From NCBI GenBank assembly GCA_032871835.1, contig CM065300.1, positions 67,715,192-67,779,191 on the forward strand: a stretch of 64,000 nt of DNA. Reading direction: 5' to 3'. Source of the DNA: Dipteronia dyeriana (taxonomy: Eukaryota > Streptophyta > Magnoliopsida > Sapindales > Sapindaceae). Positions 47,957 through 60,278 of this stretch are shown piece by piece. Position numbers and translations under genes: made by a program. Position 1 is the stretch's first letter. Each line of letters begins with the position of its first letter. The notes under the pieces are model-generated. The model searched no databases, was not told the DNA's origin, and saw only the letters and a list, made by a program, of their open reading frames with translations.

Positions 47957-47961
47957 CCTTT

Positions 47962-48849
47962 TTGTCATGATATAGGCAAAGGTGAAGTCCCCAACCGGGT
48001 CACTCCAGGCAAAGAAAGAATGGAGTATACAAGTTATTTTCATAATCATATAAGCCACATTTATGCAACTCAATTAATAGGGGTGAAACAAGGAGATTTA
48101 TTTAAAGAAAATGTGTGAATCAAAAATGCTTTGCATACAAGACATGTTGCATTCAAGTTCAAAAACAATGGTATTTGGCAAAGCAAATGACAAAGGTTTC
48201 CAATAGAATTCAAACCAATTTCACCATTTGTCATGAGAGAAGCAAGGATATAGAGTTTTTATAGATATCAAGTTTTAATAGAACTATATCCAACATTATA
48301 AGCGAAATATGGCATGAGCGACTTTGCACCCTATTAGATTTTTCCGGGGTAGGATACCCGTATGATAGTAGCCATGTTCAACTAATAAAGAAAGAGAGAT
48401 ATTGATGAAACATTTTAGTCTCACTAGCTTTTTTCACACAATATTTTGCATTCAACAATTTCAATCATCAATTCATGGTTTATCAATTTTCATTAGCATG
48501 TCATTAAAGAATCATCAAGTCATGGAGATAATTATAGGTCATTCAATATGTACTTCCTATGTAGATCTACTAGTCCAAAAATGCATGTTTGAACATAAAT
48601 ATGACATGGATTGTAATCAAAGCAAAGTTCACACTTATTGAAGAAAATACAATATAATATAATATAAGTGCAACCAAGCTACTCAAGCAATCAATAAAGG
48701 AGCATAAACATTTCCAAAAATTTTTGCATGCAACAAGTATACAGTAGCTCTCTTTGCTTGAGTTCCCCATATGGGGATCAAAGACCAAAACTCATCACTC
48801 CATGTGACAAATCCCAATAGATCTACTAAATCCATTGAACTTAGTTGAG
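47962..48849 (-). other. M 3' non-coding zone, right part
   Basis: No coding frame supported. It aligns in reverse with 58435-59300 of P (for example 'ctctctttgcttgag' at 48751 versus 'ctcaagcaaagagag' at 58509). Conservation of this non-coding tail in both elements argues that the missing pol is an old, shared feature. Confidence 0.65.
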
Positions 48850-49474
48850 CTTATGGGTGAAAACTTAGCACAATGACAAGCGGGTTCATCTTTTTTAATC
48901 CACTTAGGTGAAACATTTTCTTTTTTAATGGTCAATGGTACATAGGCTCTAGATGTCCTAGGAACAAGTAAATGTGATTCATTTTTCCTTGAGACATGCA
49001 CCTTGGCTTTAGCCTTTTTCTTCTCTACCATGCTTTCAATTCTACACAATTTAATAAAATGAAAGCAATTTGGTCTAATGTGACCATCAATACCATAAAA
49101 TGACATGTAGCAATAAAGTTAGGAATTATACCATAACTATGAGGATGCATTGGAGCCTTCACATATCTTTGTGGTTGTCTTGGTAGTTGATAAGGATCTC
49201 TCCTTCTTTGTTGTTAAACAAGACTAGATTGCTTCCTCGGTTGAGCTTGCATGATAGGTCTCTTCCCTTGATTGATTTTCGGTTGAGGGAAGTTAGTTTG
49301 AGGTAGACTTTTTGATATCACCTCTACTTGAGCACTTCTTGAACACTCTCCTATGTCAAGTTTCTTCCAAGGTGATTGATGAAGAGGCGGAGGCTCTTTG
49401 AAGTCCATGCTTTTAACAAATACCGTCTTTCTAGGAGTTGAGGTCTCCTTCTCATCTTTAAAGCCTTGACCTCT
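48850..49474 (-). pseudogene. M gag, C-terminal part
   Basis: Minus strand. 49408-49214 starts SMDFKEPPPLHQSPWKKL and is rich in Q, P and K. After stops, 49106-48850 has GIDGHIRPNCFHFIKLCR, a Lys-rich stretch and VSPKWIKKDEPACHCAK. These blocks match the end of P's gag (57865-58434). It continues from 51901 across the solo LTR. Confidence 0.8.
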
Positions 49475-49479
49475 CTTGT

Positions 49480-51895
49480 TGTTAGGATTATGCTCGATAG
49501 CAAGAGTGTAATATTGTAATTAACAATCTTTCTATATGAATAAAGTGATTTATAGTTTAACAAAACTTATAGCATTTTTAGTTTAATTATTATAATTGTC
49601 AAAAGTAAATAATCATAAGTCAAAAGACTATGAGAAAAGAAGAATAGTTCATACATCTAGATATGTATGAGGTAGACACAATTCTTTAGTTAGTCTTGAA
49701 TAATATTCATAACTTAAGATAGAAGGTTGGGCGCCTTTATCTTGTCAAAGTTGTAGATTCTTTTGGTAGCATTTGAGTAGGATCAAATGTCTTATGATGA
49801 GTCTAAAATCATCAAAGTGTGGTGTCTTTGGGTAAAAGAATCTAGTACACTGGGTGCATAGAATAGGATCGAAATTAAATACTTTAATTTAGAAACGTCA
49901 ATGGATAAAATTTTTCATTTGAAGATAATCTGAGAGTCTATCTCAATCCTAAGATAAATGATGGACTTATGGTTGCAAGTGTTATCATTTGAGCTATCAA
50001 TGAGTACGATTATATAGCATAGTCTATCCTCGATAGTTTGGTGGTATTCATTTGTTAATCGATAGAGGACTTCATTTATAGATAGGACATCGTGGCTCCA
50101 TTTATTGAATGAGTGTAGAATACCATCATATGGATGTTTTGAGGTATCGGATATTAAATCTTAACGTTAAGTTTTCAATAGTGTCTATTGAAACATGGCT
50201 TCTGGACAAGTCAAAATATCCAAGTTCAAAATATGGTCATATGAGTAAATATGGTAACTTAGAGAGCTATAGGCGGTCTATGAGCTCTTGGCGATTACTA
50301 GTATTCTTCACGAGGATACACTCTCTCCAATAAGGTTGTATAGGGTATGAGTGAGTAACATCAAATTATTCTATCTTTATTTAAGAGTTCAATTTTAGTT
50401 CTTTAGTAGAATGAACTAAAATTAAATAGATCAGACCTAAGTGAATCATTTGTTGATTGTGATTGGGTTGTGGCTATTGGAGCTTAAATTTAGATAGCCA
50501 ACCAAGATCCCCAATCCGCAGGAACATGCATGGATCACTTGATATATTCTACCGGACCAATTTTGCGGTCTATCTAGAATTGTATTAAGGCATGAAAACT
50601 TGTTTCTTTTTGTAAGAATAGGTCTAGTTCACATGTGGACTTTTTATTAAGGTCCAATGGATTTAATAAAATAATAAAAACAATATATGGCCCATATATA
50701 TGGTATAGGCGGCAAGGCTATTAAGAATAGCTTAAATATATTATTTTTATTTTATTATTTAATTAAATGGAAATTAATTAATTTGCTGATTAATTAATTA
50801 TTTAATTAAAAGTCAATATCTTTTTCCTAGTAGGAGATGGTCTCCTAAAACTATACTATTGTTGGTAGTATAGTTAATGTTAAAGACTATATTTGATAAG
50901 TAGATAAATACATGAATTATTTATCTAATCAAATTTGGAAGTGTTTAATATAGTTACAAACACACTATTGAGTTGGATTAGAAGTCTTGGTGTAGGATAG
51001 AATTCCCTTTTTAAAAGGATTCTTAACCACCAAGTAATTCTACCTAAGGAAAGGATTCTTAACAACCAAGTAAATCCTTCTTAGGAAAAGAACTAAGTCT
51101 CCTAATTATATTAAGTGAAATATTGGGCATCTATGTATATATATGAGGAGGATAGAATTTCTTTTAAAAACGGATTCTTAACTACCAAATAAATCCACCT
51201 AAGGAAAGGATTATTGCCAACAAAGTAAATCCTTCTTAGGAGAGGACTTATGACCCTATATATAGGTTTGGAAATTTCGGCTAGCTCTAAGTTTTTTTAT
51301 GAGAGGAATTTCAGCCATGCTAAGCAATTTTCAAAAAGATAATTTGGCCTAGCAAGAGAGAATTTTGAGGGAGATTTTTTTTTTTTACTATGGACAAAAT
51401 TCGACCAACTCATAGAGATAGTGTGAATTCGGCCAAGAAGAGAGAAAAAGAGAACGTTTTTGTTTTCGATAGTACACTAGTATCCCTTACATCAAAAGGG
51501 TTTTATGTGCAACATTGAATCAAGGTTCACGCGAGTTTCAATCAAATTGATTGATAATTCAAATGTGACCGGACGTTCTTGGTTTTTCTCTTGGAGGATT
51601 ATTGTAACTAACAAAGAAGAAGATTTTGTTTGTTTCCATCTTCAAGTATACAATTTAAAGATAGGGAGCCCACACTCCTAGGTGATTCACATTCGTGATT
51701 GGATTGGAAAATCTTACGGATTCAATTCGACGCTAGTTCAATCGTCACGAAAAAAACGGTACGATACATTTTATATATATCAATTAATCTAGGGTTAAGG
51801 TTCTCGTTGCATAAAGGGAAAGTTTTTATTTTTACGCAAACCCTATTTTCATTTTCTCACGCTTCTGTTGCGTTTTGAACCCTTTTTTCCTTACA
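49480..51895 (+). mobile_element. Solo LTR, family B (2416 bp), in M gag
   Basis: Complete LTR from TGTTAGGATTATGC to TTTTTTCCTTACA with a perfect target duplication CTTGT (49475-49479, 51896-51900). It is 259 bp longer than the solo LTR at 2258-4414. Much of the difference is extra copies of a 'aaggattcttaaccaccaag' repeat (four here at 51013-51240, two there). It splits M's gag coiled coil. Confidence 0.93.
51257..51264 (+). promoter_or_regulatory. Putative TATA box of B solo LTR in M
   Basis: CTATATATAGG, 17 bases after the last 'cttcttaggagagga' repeat unit. Same context as in the C1 LTRs. Confidence 0.55.
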
Positions 51896-51900
51896 CTTGT

Positions 51901-53394
51901 CACTTGGTTTCTTGCCAACCCTTAACATATGGTCAAGTTTCTCCGTACTTAAAGTCATTTTAACAATCAACTCTATAGCCTCACTAAGCTCCTCCTTCAA
52001 GCTTTCTTCCACCTCTCTTCCATTCTTCACTTTCTCACTTAAGTGAGTCACCTCGGTTGATAACTTGAGGTTCTCTTCCTCTAACCTCTTTCTCCATCTT
52101 CAACCTTAGACTTGAAAAATGCTCAATGTGCCTTTCAAGGTTCATGCTCTTTATATTTTCATTTGTAGAGTGAGATGAGACATTCTCATTACTTGAGTCA
52201 TCACTAATGTCCCTTGCCATATTGGCATCATCAACATAAGTAGCTTCATTAATCACTCTCTTAGCTAATTTTTCATCAAATCCTTCTTCAAGGTTGCAAA
52301 CTAAGGCCTTGTTGCCTTTTTCTACATCTTCCATAAAGAAGGCTCCAAAAGCCGTGTAGTTAAGAATAATCTCTTTATCACTAGAAGAATTCATTGGAGT
52401 TATCACTTCCACTATCAATTGATGAGGTGGCCACCGCCTTTCCTTTATTCTTCTTCTTCGAATTAGCACATTCGGGAGCAAAGTGACCTATCCCACCACA
52501 TTCATAGCATCAGACCCCTTTCCTTTCTGTCTTTTCTTCCCTGGGCTCAAACTTCTTGAAAGGAGTCTTTTTCTTCAAGTCTTGACCCTTGGATCTGAAA
52601 CCTTTCTTCTCGGACTTGTATAATTTCTTATACTTTCTCATCAATAATGTCATTTCTTCATCCGAGTCATCACTCTCTTCCTTCTCAACTTTGGAGGCTT
52701 TCAAAGCAATTCACATTTACTTTTTAGAAGATATGGTGGTAAGACCCTTCCTAGATTCATAAGCTAGTAGCCTCTCAATCACTTCACTCGGCTTCATATC
52801 CTTGTAATCACTATTCTCTTCTAAGGCCGTCACCTTAGACTCAAATCTATCGGGTAGAGATCTCATAATCTTCTGCTTGATCTTCCTATTCGAATAAGGA
52901 TCACCAAGTTGATGACTTTGGTTCATAATAAACATCAACCTCACTTCAAAGTCATTGAAGCACTTGTTCTCATAAATCTTGAGCAATTCAAATTGCATTT
53001 GGAGAACTTGAAGCTTCTATTTCTTAACCACATCAGTTCCCTCATGTGCAACTTCTAGTATATCCCAGGCCTCCTTAGCTATCCTAGTATTTTGAATCAA
53101 CTTGTATTGGTTCTCATCCATTGCACATAGGATGGCATGCATTGCCTTCCTATTCCACTTTGATGCCTCAAGCTCTTGTGCGTTCCACTGTGCCTTTGGT
53201 TTGAGTACATCATGTCCTCCATCTGTAGGATTCATCATGGGTGGAGTGTAACTGTCTTCAACCGCCATCCATACCCTGTCATGAATTTGGCAAATATACG
53301 ACTCCATCTTGCCTTTCCAAGAGGCATAATTCAATCCGGTAAGAAGTGGAGGTCTAGTGCTAGAAGATCCCTCGTTGCCACCGTTTCCACTCAT
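51901..53394 (-). pseudogene. M gag, N-terminal and central part
   Basis: Minus strand, start ATG 53394 (MSGNGGNEGSSS). Block order: NYASWKGKMESYI (about 53325), a capsid-like part of the Copia gag (UBN2/DUF4219) type with KWNRKAMHAILCAMDENQYK (about 53140) and MQFELLKIYENKCFNDFEVR (about 52970). Then an acidic/Lys-rich linker, the zinc knuckle CYECGGIGHFAPEC (52500-52459) and a long coiled coil (52150-51910, LSEKVKNGREVEESLKEEL). Stops at 53017, 52717 and just before the knuckle, plus shifts, disable it. The start is supported by the matching start of P's gag. Confidence 0.88.
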
Positions 53395-53504
53395 TGTGTT
53401 TAATGAATGAATGATATGAATGCAAGTTTATGAATGATCAACACACACATACAAAATGTAACACACACCAAAATGAGCAAGGATCACCTATGTATGTGTA
53501 GGAA

Positions 53505-53519
53505 CCTGCTCTGATACCA
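53505..53519 (-). other. Primer binding site of M
   Basis: Plus-strand CCTGCTCTGATACCA, which reads TGGTATCAGAGCAGG on the minus strand. It matches initiator-Met tRNA, two bases from the LTR. Confidence 0.9.
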
Positions 53520-53521
53520 AT

Positions 53522-55876
53522 TGAAACAAATATTATGGTGAGTTTAATATTAATCTAGAGAGGGGTCAATAGATTTTAATCAAATTTTACCCAATTTTCG
53601 TCAATGGTCAATTAGATGAAAATACCCCTAACTAGTCACAATAATATCACAAGTGTAATAAGTGCGGAAAGAATAAAGGCACTTGAGATATACGTGGAAA
53701 CCTTCCAAATGGGAAAAACCACGGGCTGTTAATTGCCCCACACTCGAACAACGAATCCACTGATGATAGAGGCTTTACAACCTACTCCCGGTATATAACC
53801 CACTACCACTACCTAATCCCGATATTAAGTGGACCTAGTCCAATTTGCTTACGCTTGAAGCAACCTACTCCCGGATGCAACGCAAGACTTATTTCTCTTC
53901 AATGAAGAGATAAACACCCTATGTGAATATATGATGATATTCAAACAACGAACAAGGATAGGGTACCTTATATGCTTATCTAGGATTATGAGATGGCAAT
54001 AAATGCAATCATAGATATCAAGAGCTAAATGACATGTCATAAAGCTTAGCTAAACATAGAACAAGCAATCCTATTAAGCTATCATAAAAGCCATATCAAC
54101 ACATGTTGTCATCAAGCATAGAAAGGACTATAATGCACTCACAAAATGCAATCAATGAGTCCTAAACAATATCTAAATGCAAAGCATAGAGATTTAGCTA
54201 GAAGTTATCAAGAACAACAATCATAGCTATCACAAACAATTACAATGAATCAACAAATATGCTTACAATGTATTCAATATACTTAGTATATATTCATGTG
54301 ATTGAGACAAAGCATTTAGCCACACAATAAATGCAAGTCTTAGACCAATGTCTATCAACAACAAACTCAATTAGTTGTGTAGAGATTTTCTAACAAACTA
54401 ATTGTCATAAAAACATCACATAAACATTCAAAAGCTTAACAAGTTGATTAATGAACAATCTATCAACCTAGTCAACAATGAATCACACAAGAATGTTTAT
54501 GACCTAGCTTTTAGGCAAAAATGACCTAATCAATTAAGCTATCAAAATACAAACCCAATCATGTCATCATTCAACAAAAATATGCATTCAAAATGATTTC
54601 TATAAATCCTATGCAATAAAAATGAACTCTTGGAGTTTAAGAACAATAATCAAAGATAAAAGTTTGTTCTTACTTACTAAGTCATGAATGATGAAGACCC
54701 ATGTCTAAAGATGATCAATAATGCATGAAGGATGATGGGTTTACTCTTGGAGCTTCTCTCTCAAGGGAAATATTTTCTCTCACTAAGAAATGGTTTTTAA
54801 ACTCTGAAAAATGAGTGATGAAGAAGATGGCACATAAATATAATCCCTAGAACAAAACTACATCGTTTTGAAAATGCCCAGAATTTTACTCAGTGCGCTA
54901 GTAAGCTGCGCTGGTCGACAAGTTCCACACCAGCGCACACCTACTGTCCAGGGGCGCAGGTGAGGTGCGTTTGTGGACCGGCACAGCCGCGACAACACAA
55001 AAGCTCGAGATTCGACCGACCTAAAACATGACCAAAAGGCATCCAAACCTTTCATATAATATACCGTTGGAAAGGTATGGAAGTCTACTTTCTACTCCAG
55101 TTTATAAAAATTGATTTGGATGTCTTTAGAAAATGTTTTGGTCATTTAAGGGATCAAAGGTCAGAAACAGACAACAACAGAGATGCCCTATTTTTGTGGT
55201 CACTTTGGAGATTTCAAAACCAATCCAAACGGTCATGAAATATTACGATTAATATACCGTTGGAAAGGTAGGGTGTCTAGTTTATGCAGAAAGTTTCAAA
55301 ATTCATTTTGAATCATTTTATAAAAAGATATGGTCACAAGACCATATAAAGGTCAGTTTTGAAAAACATTTAAATCATTAAAATCCACTTTTTGAAACTA
55401 GACACCTTACTCCACATAACCAAACCAAGAGAAGAATACGACCTTCTCAAATGGTTAGTCAATGCACTAAGACAAGCACACAATTGTGCAAGTGCGAACA
55501 ACACACAAAACCACACTATGAATGCACATAGAGAACAATGAAGCCCACATGCATAACAAATCAAATGCAAGTAAGTGTGTGTGTGAGCAACACATAATGC
55601 ATGTCAATACAAATGCAAATATGTGATCAATATCAACATGCAAGAAGAGTTATCAAAACATGAATGCACACTCATATAAACACACAACATATACGAATAA
55701 GAAATATGCCAAAGTTGTGAGTGTGTGCAACTATATCTCTTCAAAGCAAGTAAGCACAAGAAATATACCTTTGGTGCTTCTTCTCTTGAGGTCTTGAAAG
55801 CCTAAGCTACCTTTACATAAAACCTCAATATGTGGTTTGTTCACAAAATAAGCCAATCAATAAATGAGGACTTTAC
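53522..55876 (-). repeat. M 5' LTR (2355 bp)
   Basis: From plus-strand TGAAACAAATATT to GGACTTTAC. The final A expected from the 3' copy (TTTACA) is missing where it meets P's LTR at 55877. It has a TATA-like box at 54835-54842 (minus), with a CG-rich patch upstream (54889-54990, several GCGC). It shares the 'ccgtggtttttcccatttgg' block (reverse, near 53711) with P's LTR at 56020 and 61010. The rest differs. Confidence 0.85.
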
Positions 55877-56214
55877 GTTGATCAAGAATCACTATTAAGG
55901 CCTTCTAGGTAGAGTGAAAGGGTTAGTAACTAGAGGGTATGATGGGAGGACAACCTAGGTTTTAAACTTTTATTCAATATTAGATTTGAGGATCGAGTGT
56001 GGTGTACATATCCGCCCGTGGTTTTTCCCATTTGGAGCGTTTCCACGTATATATCGTGTTTTTTATTATTTTAAGCATAATTATTTTAATTGAATGCTTG
56101 TTTATTTGGGGTAGTTTTTGTTAATATTGATTAATCGAAAAATTGATAATTGATTCGATTAAAACCTATTCACCTCCCTCTAGGTATTAGACACACGTAT
56201 TTAGGGAATTTTCA
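55877..56214 (+). repeat. P 5' LTR, second part
   Basis: Aligns with 60874-61213, ending TTAGGGAATTTTCA. It directly precedes the primer site and completes the LTR begun at 38360. Confidence 0.88.
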
Positions 56215-56216
56215 AT

Positions 56217-56231
56217 TGGTATCAGATCAGG
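56217..56231 (+). other. Primer binding site of P
   Basis: TGGTATCAGATCAGG, the Met-tRNA type site with one change (AGATC for AGAGC), two bases after the 5' LTR end. Confidence 0.9.
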
Positions 56232-56348
56232 TGCCTAGATATACTTAGGTGATCCATGCTCTGTGTGTGTCTTGCTTGTGCATTTTTGTTTTTTGCATCT
56301 TGTGTGGTGCATTACATTTTTATCTCATTCTTTTATAACCCAAACACT

Positions 56349-58434
56349 ATGAGTGAGCTTGGGATGATCAACGAGGGAGCATCAAGTATAAGACCACCTT
56401 TGTTTAAAAGTGATAATTATGCCTCATGGAAAGGTAAGATGGAGTCCTATATTTGACAAATAGATGATCATGCATGGCTGGCGGTTGAAGATGGGTACAC
56501 TCTTCCGAAGATGACCAATGATGATAGAGATGAAGTTCTCAAGCCTAAGTCTCAATGGAGCACACAAGAATTTGAAGCTTCCAAGTGGAACAACAAGGCT
56601 ATGCATGCAATCTTGTGTGCCATGGATGACAATCAATACAAGTTGGTTCAAAATACTAGGTATGCAATGGAGGCTTACAAACGGCTCATGAAGGAACTGA
56701 AGTGGTAAAGGACTCCAAGCTTCAAGTTCTTCAAATGCAATTTGAGACAATTCGGATGGAAGAGGACAAGTGCTTTAATGACTTCCAAGTGATGTTGATG
56801 AACATCGTAAATCAAAGCCATCAACTAGTTGACCCATATTTAGATAGAAGGATCAAGAAAAACATCATGAGGTCACTCCCCAAGAAATTTGAGTTTAAGG
56901 TGACACTATTGGATGAAAATAGCAACTACAAGACTATAAAGCCGAGTGAAGTGATTGGAAGGCTTCTAGCCTATAAGTCTAGGTGGACTTCTACACCCTA
57001 CATCTCCTAAAAAGCAAAAGTACATAGCCTTGAAGACATCCAAAGTAGAGATAAAGGAGGATGACTCAGATGAGGAGATGGCTCTTATGGTTAAGAGATT
57101 CAAGAAGTTTATGAAACATCACAAGAATTAATCAAAGAAGAAGATTGAGACAAGGTAAGAGAAGCCTACAAGAAGAGGCATTCAATGCCTTGAGTGTAGT
57201 GGGTTCGGTCACATAGCCACCGAGTGTCCTAATTAAATGAAGAAGAAGAAGAAGAAGGAAAGAAAGGTGGTGTCCACCTTATCAAGCGATAGTGGAAGTA
57301 AAGAAGATTCCTCAAGTGATGAAGATGTAGTTCTCAACTACATGGCTTTTGGAGCGTCCATTGTAGAAGTTATTAAAAAAGGTAACAATGTCTTAATTTG
57401 TGACTCTATAAGGGAAATTGAAGATAAAGGAGCTAGAAGTGTGATTGATGAAGCTACTTATGAAGGTGTTGTAGATGTGACAACAAGAGACACAAGTGAT
57501 GACTCTAGTTATGAGAGATCTCACACTACAAATGGAAATGTAGAGAGTATAAACCTTGAAAGGTTCATTGAAGTTTTTCAAAGCTCAAGGTTAAAGATAA
57601 AGAAAGAGGTTCGAATGCTAAAGGAAGAGAATCTCAAGCTATCAATCGAAGTGACTCACTTAAGTGAGAAAGTGAAGAATGGGAGAAATGTGGAAGAAAG
57701 CTTGAAGGAGAAGCTGAGAGAAACTACAGAGTTGATTGCTAAGATGACTTCGAGTATAGAAAAGCTTGACCATATGTTTGGAGTTGGTAAGCCAAGTGAC
57801 AAGAGAGGACTAGGGTTTAAAGATGACAATAAGACCTCAACTTCTATCATGACTGTATTTATCAAGAGCATGGACTTCAAAGAGCCTCTTCCTCCACTCT
57901 ATCGTAAGAAGAAAATTGAACTATAAGAGTACTATAGAATTGTCCAAAATCAAGATGGCACTAAGAAGTCAAGCTCAGGCTCAACCAATGAGAGAACATC
58001 GAGCAACTGTCCCGCAACCTAAATGCCATCAAGCCAAGAGGCATTTTCTGCATGTTCAACCAAGGAAGCAATTTTCTCCAACTCAACAACAAGGGAGAAG
58101 AGAACCAACACCGCACAAAAGGAAAGCTCAAAGACATGGGAAAACACCTTTGTCCTTACAAAGGAATTGTATAACCCCTCATTTTATTCCTTCATGTCAT
58201 TTTTATGGTGTTGATAGTCATATTAGACCAAATTGCTTCCAGTACATTAACATGTGTAGAACTAAGAACATGCTTGAACGAAAAAGGGCTATAGCCAATA
58301 TGCATGTGCCTAGGAAAGCTAGTGTTAACGATCCTAGGAGTAATATGATGGTCTTGACCATTAGGAATGACAATGTGTCACCTAAGTGGATTAGAAAAGA
58401 TGAACTCACATGCCATTGTGCTAGGCTCAACTAG
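56349..58434 (+). pseudogene. P gag
   Basis: Start ATG 56349 (MSELGMINEGASS), chosen because it aligns with the start of M's gag. Domains: Copia-type capsid (NYASWKGKMESYI, stop at 56454; KWNNKAMHAILCAMDDNQYK; MRSLPKKFEFKV). Then the CCHC knuckle CLECSGFGHIATEC (57190-57231), an acidic Ser-rich stretch and a long coiled coil (57540-57780: LKEENLKLSIEVTHLSEKV). Then SMDFKEPLPPLY, a Gln/Pro/Lys-rich stretch, a second degenerate knuckle (CHFYGVDSHIRPNC, about 58195-58236) and the end VSPKWIRKDELTCHCARLN. About 695 codons in all, with a few stops and shifts. The 229-codon coiled-coil part is still open. It is followed directly by non-coding DNA, so no pol is fused. Confidence 0.88.
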
Positions 58435-59687
58435 GTCCAATGGACTTGATAAGTCTATAGGGACTCATATCCCCTCTTGGTTTGTCTTGATTGACCCCAT
58501 ATGGGTAGCTCAAGCAAAGAGAGCAAATTGGCAATGCTTTGTGCTCATTGATAATATTTACGCTTCTTTATTAATTGCTTGAGATGATTAGGTGTACATT
58601 TTTTTAAAGTGTACAAATTTTCTTTACATGCAATCCATGCCTTATTTATGACCAACCATGCATTTTTGGAATATGAGAATTCATTGGGAAGTACATTTTG
58701 AATGACCTATAATTGATCTCCATTGCATGTTGATTCTTTATATGACATGCATTCAAGTAATATGCATGATGAAATTATTGAATGCTCTAAAATGAATTAT
58801 AAAATGTGTGTGTGAAAGCAATTATGAGACTTCAATCAATAAGGATCTTGTATCCATTTCATTGATTTTACAATCCAAAAGTCTCTCTCTCTTTACTTGT
58901 CGAACAAGGCTACTATCTTACGGGCATTCCACCCAAAAAAATAAAAAAGGTCACAATAGTCGCTCATGTCTTAATTTGCTTGTAAAGTTTGATATAGTTG
59001 TTCTTAAAATGAATTTATTTTACAATCTATATCTTGCTTATTCAATGACAAAGGGTGAAATTGGTTTAAATTCTCTTGGAAACCCTTGTTATTTTGCTTT
59101 GCAAAATACCATATTTTGATCCTGAATACAACTTGTCTTGTATGCAAAGCATTCGTTTACACATTATTTATGTAATAAAACTCCTAGATTCTCTCTTCTT
59201 TATTGAGTTGCATAAATTTGCTTTTATGATTATGCAAATGGCTTGTGCCATAAGCCCTCATTTCTAATGCCTTCTTAACGGGATACTCTTTTGTCTATCT
59301 CATGACAAAAAAAGGGAGTAGTATGCATTTAGGGAGAGTTGAGAGTGGCATGATTTAAGGGGGAGTTGAGAGTTGCATATAAGGGGAGTTTAACTCATTG
59401 ACTGGGAGTTAAACTATTTAGGGGGAGCATTTGTATTTGCAGTGTTGATGCATGTTGCTTGTTTCTATTGTATGCAAATTGCTCTTGTCTTTTATTTCTT
59501 TGATCACCTCACATACACTTGTCGTGGAAAGTGTTGTTATTTTGTTTTGTAAGGTGATGATTCTTCAAGAGATGGATGGCTTGAAGATCTAGTTTATTAG
59601 GCATCAAACAACCTATTTATTTTTTGTTTATTTGTGAGAATGAATTGTGAGTGGTGGTTTTGTCACGAAATAGCCAAAGGGGGAGAT
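58435..59687 (+). other. P 3' non-coding zone and polypurine tract
   Basis: No supported gene. Near the end are several 'gggggagtt' blocks (59330-59430). The purine tract AAAGGGGGAGA (59676-59686) immediately precedes the LTR. The preceding 'ttgtcacgaaatagcc' also occurs, reversed, beside M's LTR. Confidence 0.75.
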
Positions 59688-60234
59688 TGTAAGTTCCTCA
59701 GTTTTTGATTGGCTTATTTCATTGACAACCACATTTGGGGATTAATATGTAAGGGTAGTTTAGGCCATCATTGTTCAAGAACGAGCTCAAGCTTCAAAAG
59801 GTAAATCACTTGCTTAACCTTGTTTGAAGAGTTTTTAGTGCACACACATACTCTCATACATGTTTTTGATCATCTTGCATGAATGCTTAATTGCCTTAAT
59901 TGTGTGTCCTTTTTCCATAACTCTTGATTGGGTGTTTGATGCATTTAGTTTCCCCTTGGAAGAGGATTTTCCTCTTAATCGCGGTCAGGTTGGGACCGCT
60001 CTCTATGCATTGCTTCCGCCGCGGTCTGCACAGAGGTGTTCTCCAGGCGTTGCACACTGCTGCTACCGCGCCCTGTACTTGTTGCATGCACAACGGTTTC
60101 CCTAGTAGAGGTTCTCAGGCTTTCCACCGCTCTTTGTACCGTGGTCTGTACACTTGCTTGTGCCGTAGTCCAGATAGCAGTCATGATGGGATTTAGTTTC
60201 CCTTCATCCAAAACGATGTTTTTTCGTGTAGAGT

Positions 60235-60278
<44 letters not shown>

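Larger units (their letters stand above)
39397..55876 (-). mobile_element. Gag-only Copia-type element M, inserted in P's LTR
   Basis: Minus-strand relative of P. It has a truncated 3' LTR (39397-40314), a 3' non-coding zone (40315-40724 and 47962-48850), a gag (48850-53394, interrupted), a Met primer site (53505-53519) and a 5' LTR (53522-55876). After removing N and the solo LTR the internal region is about 3549 bp, close to P's 3473 bp. It has the same gag plan and the same lack of pol. Its LTR starts similarly to P's (TGTAAAGTCCTCATT) but is otherwise mostly different and longer. Confidence 0.82.
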
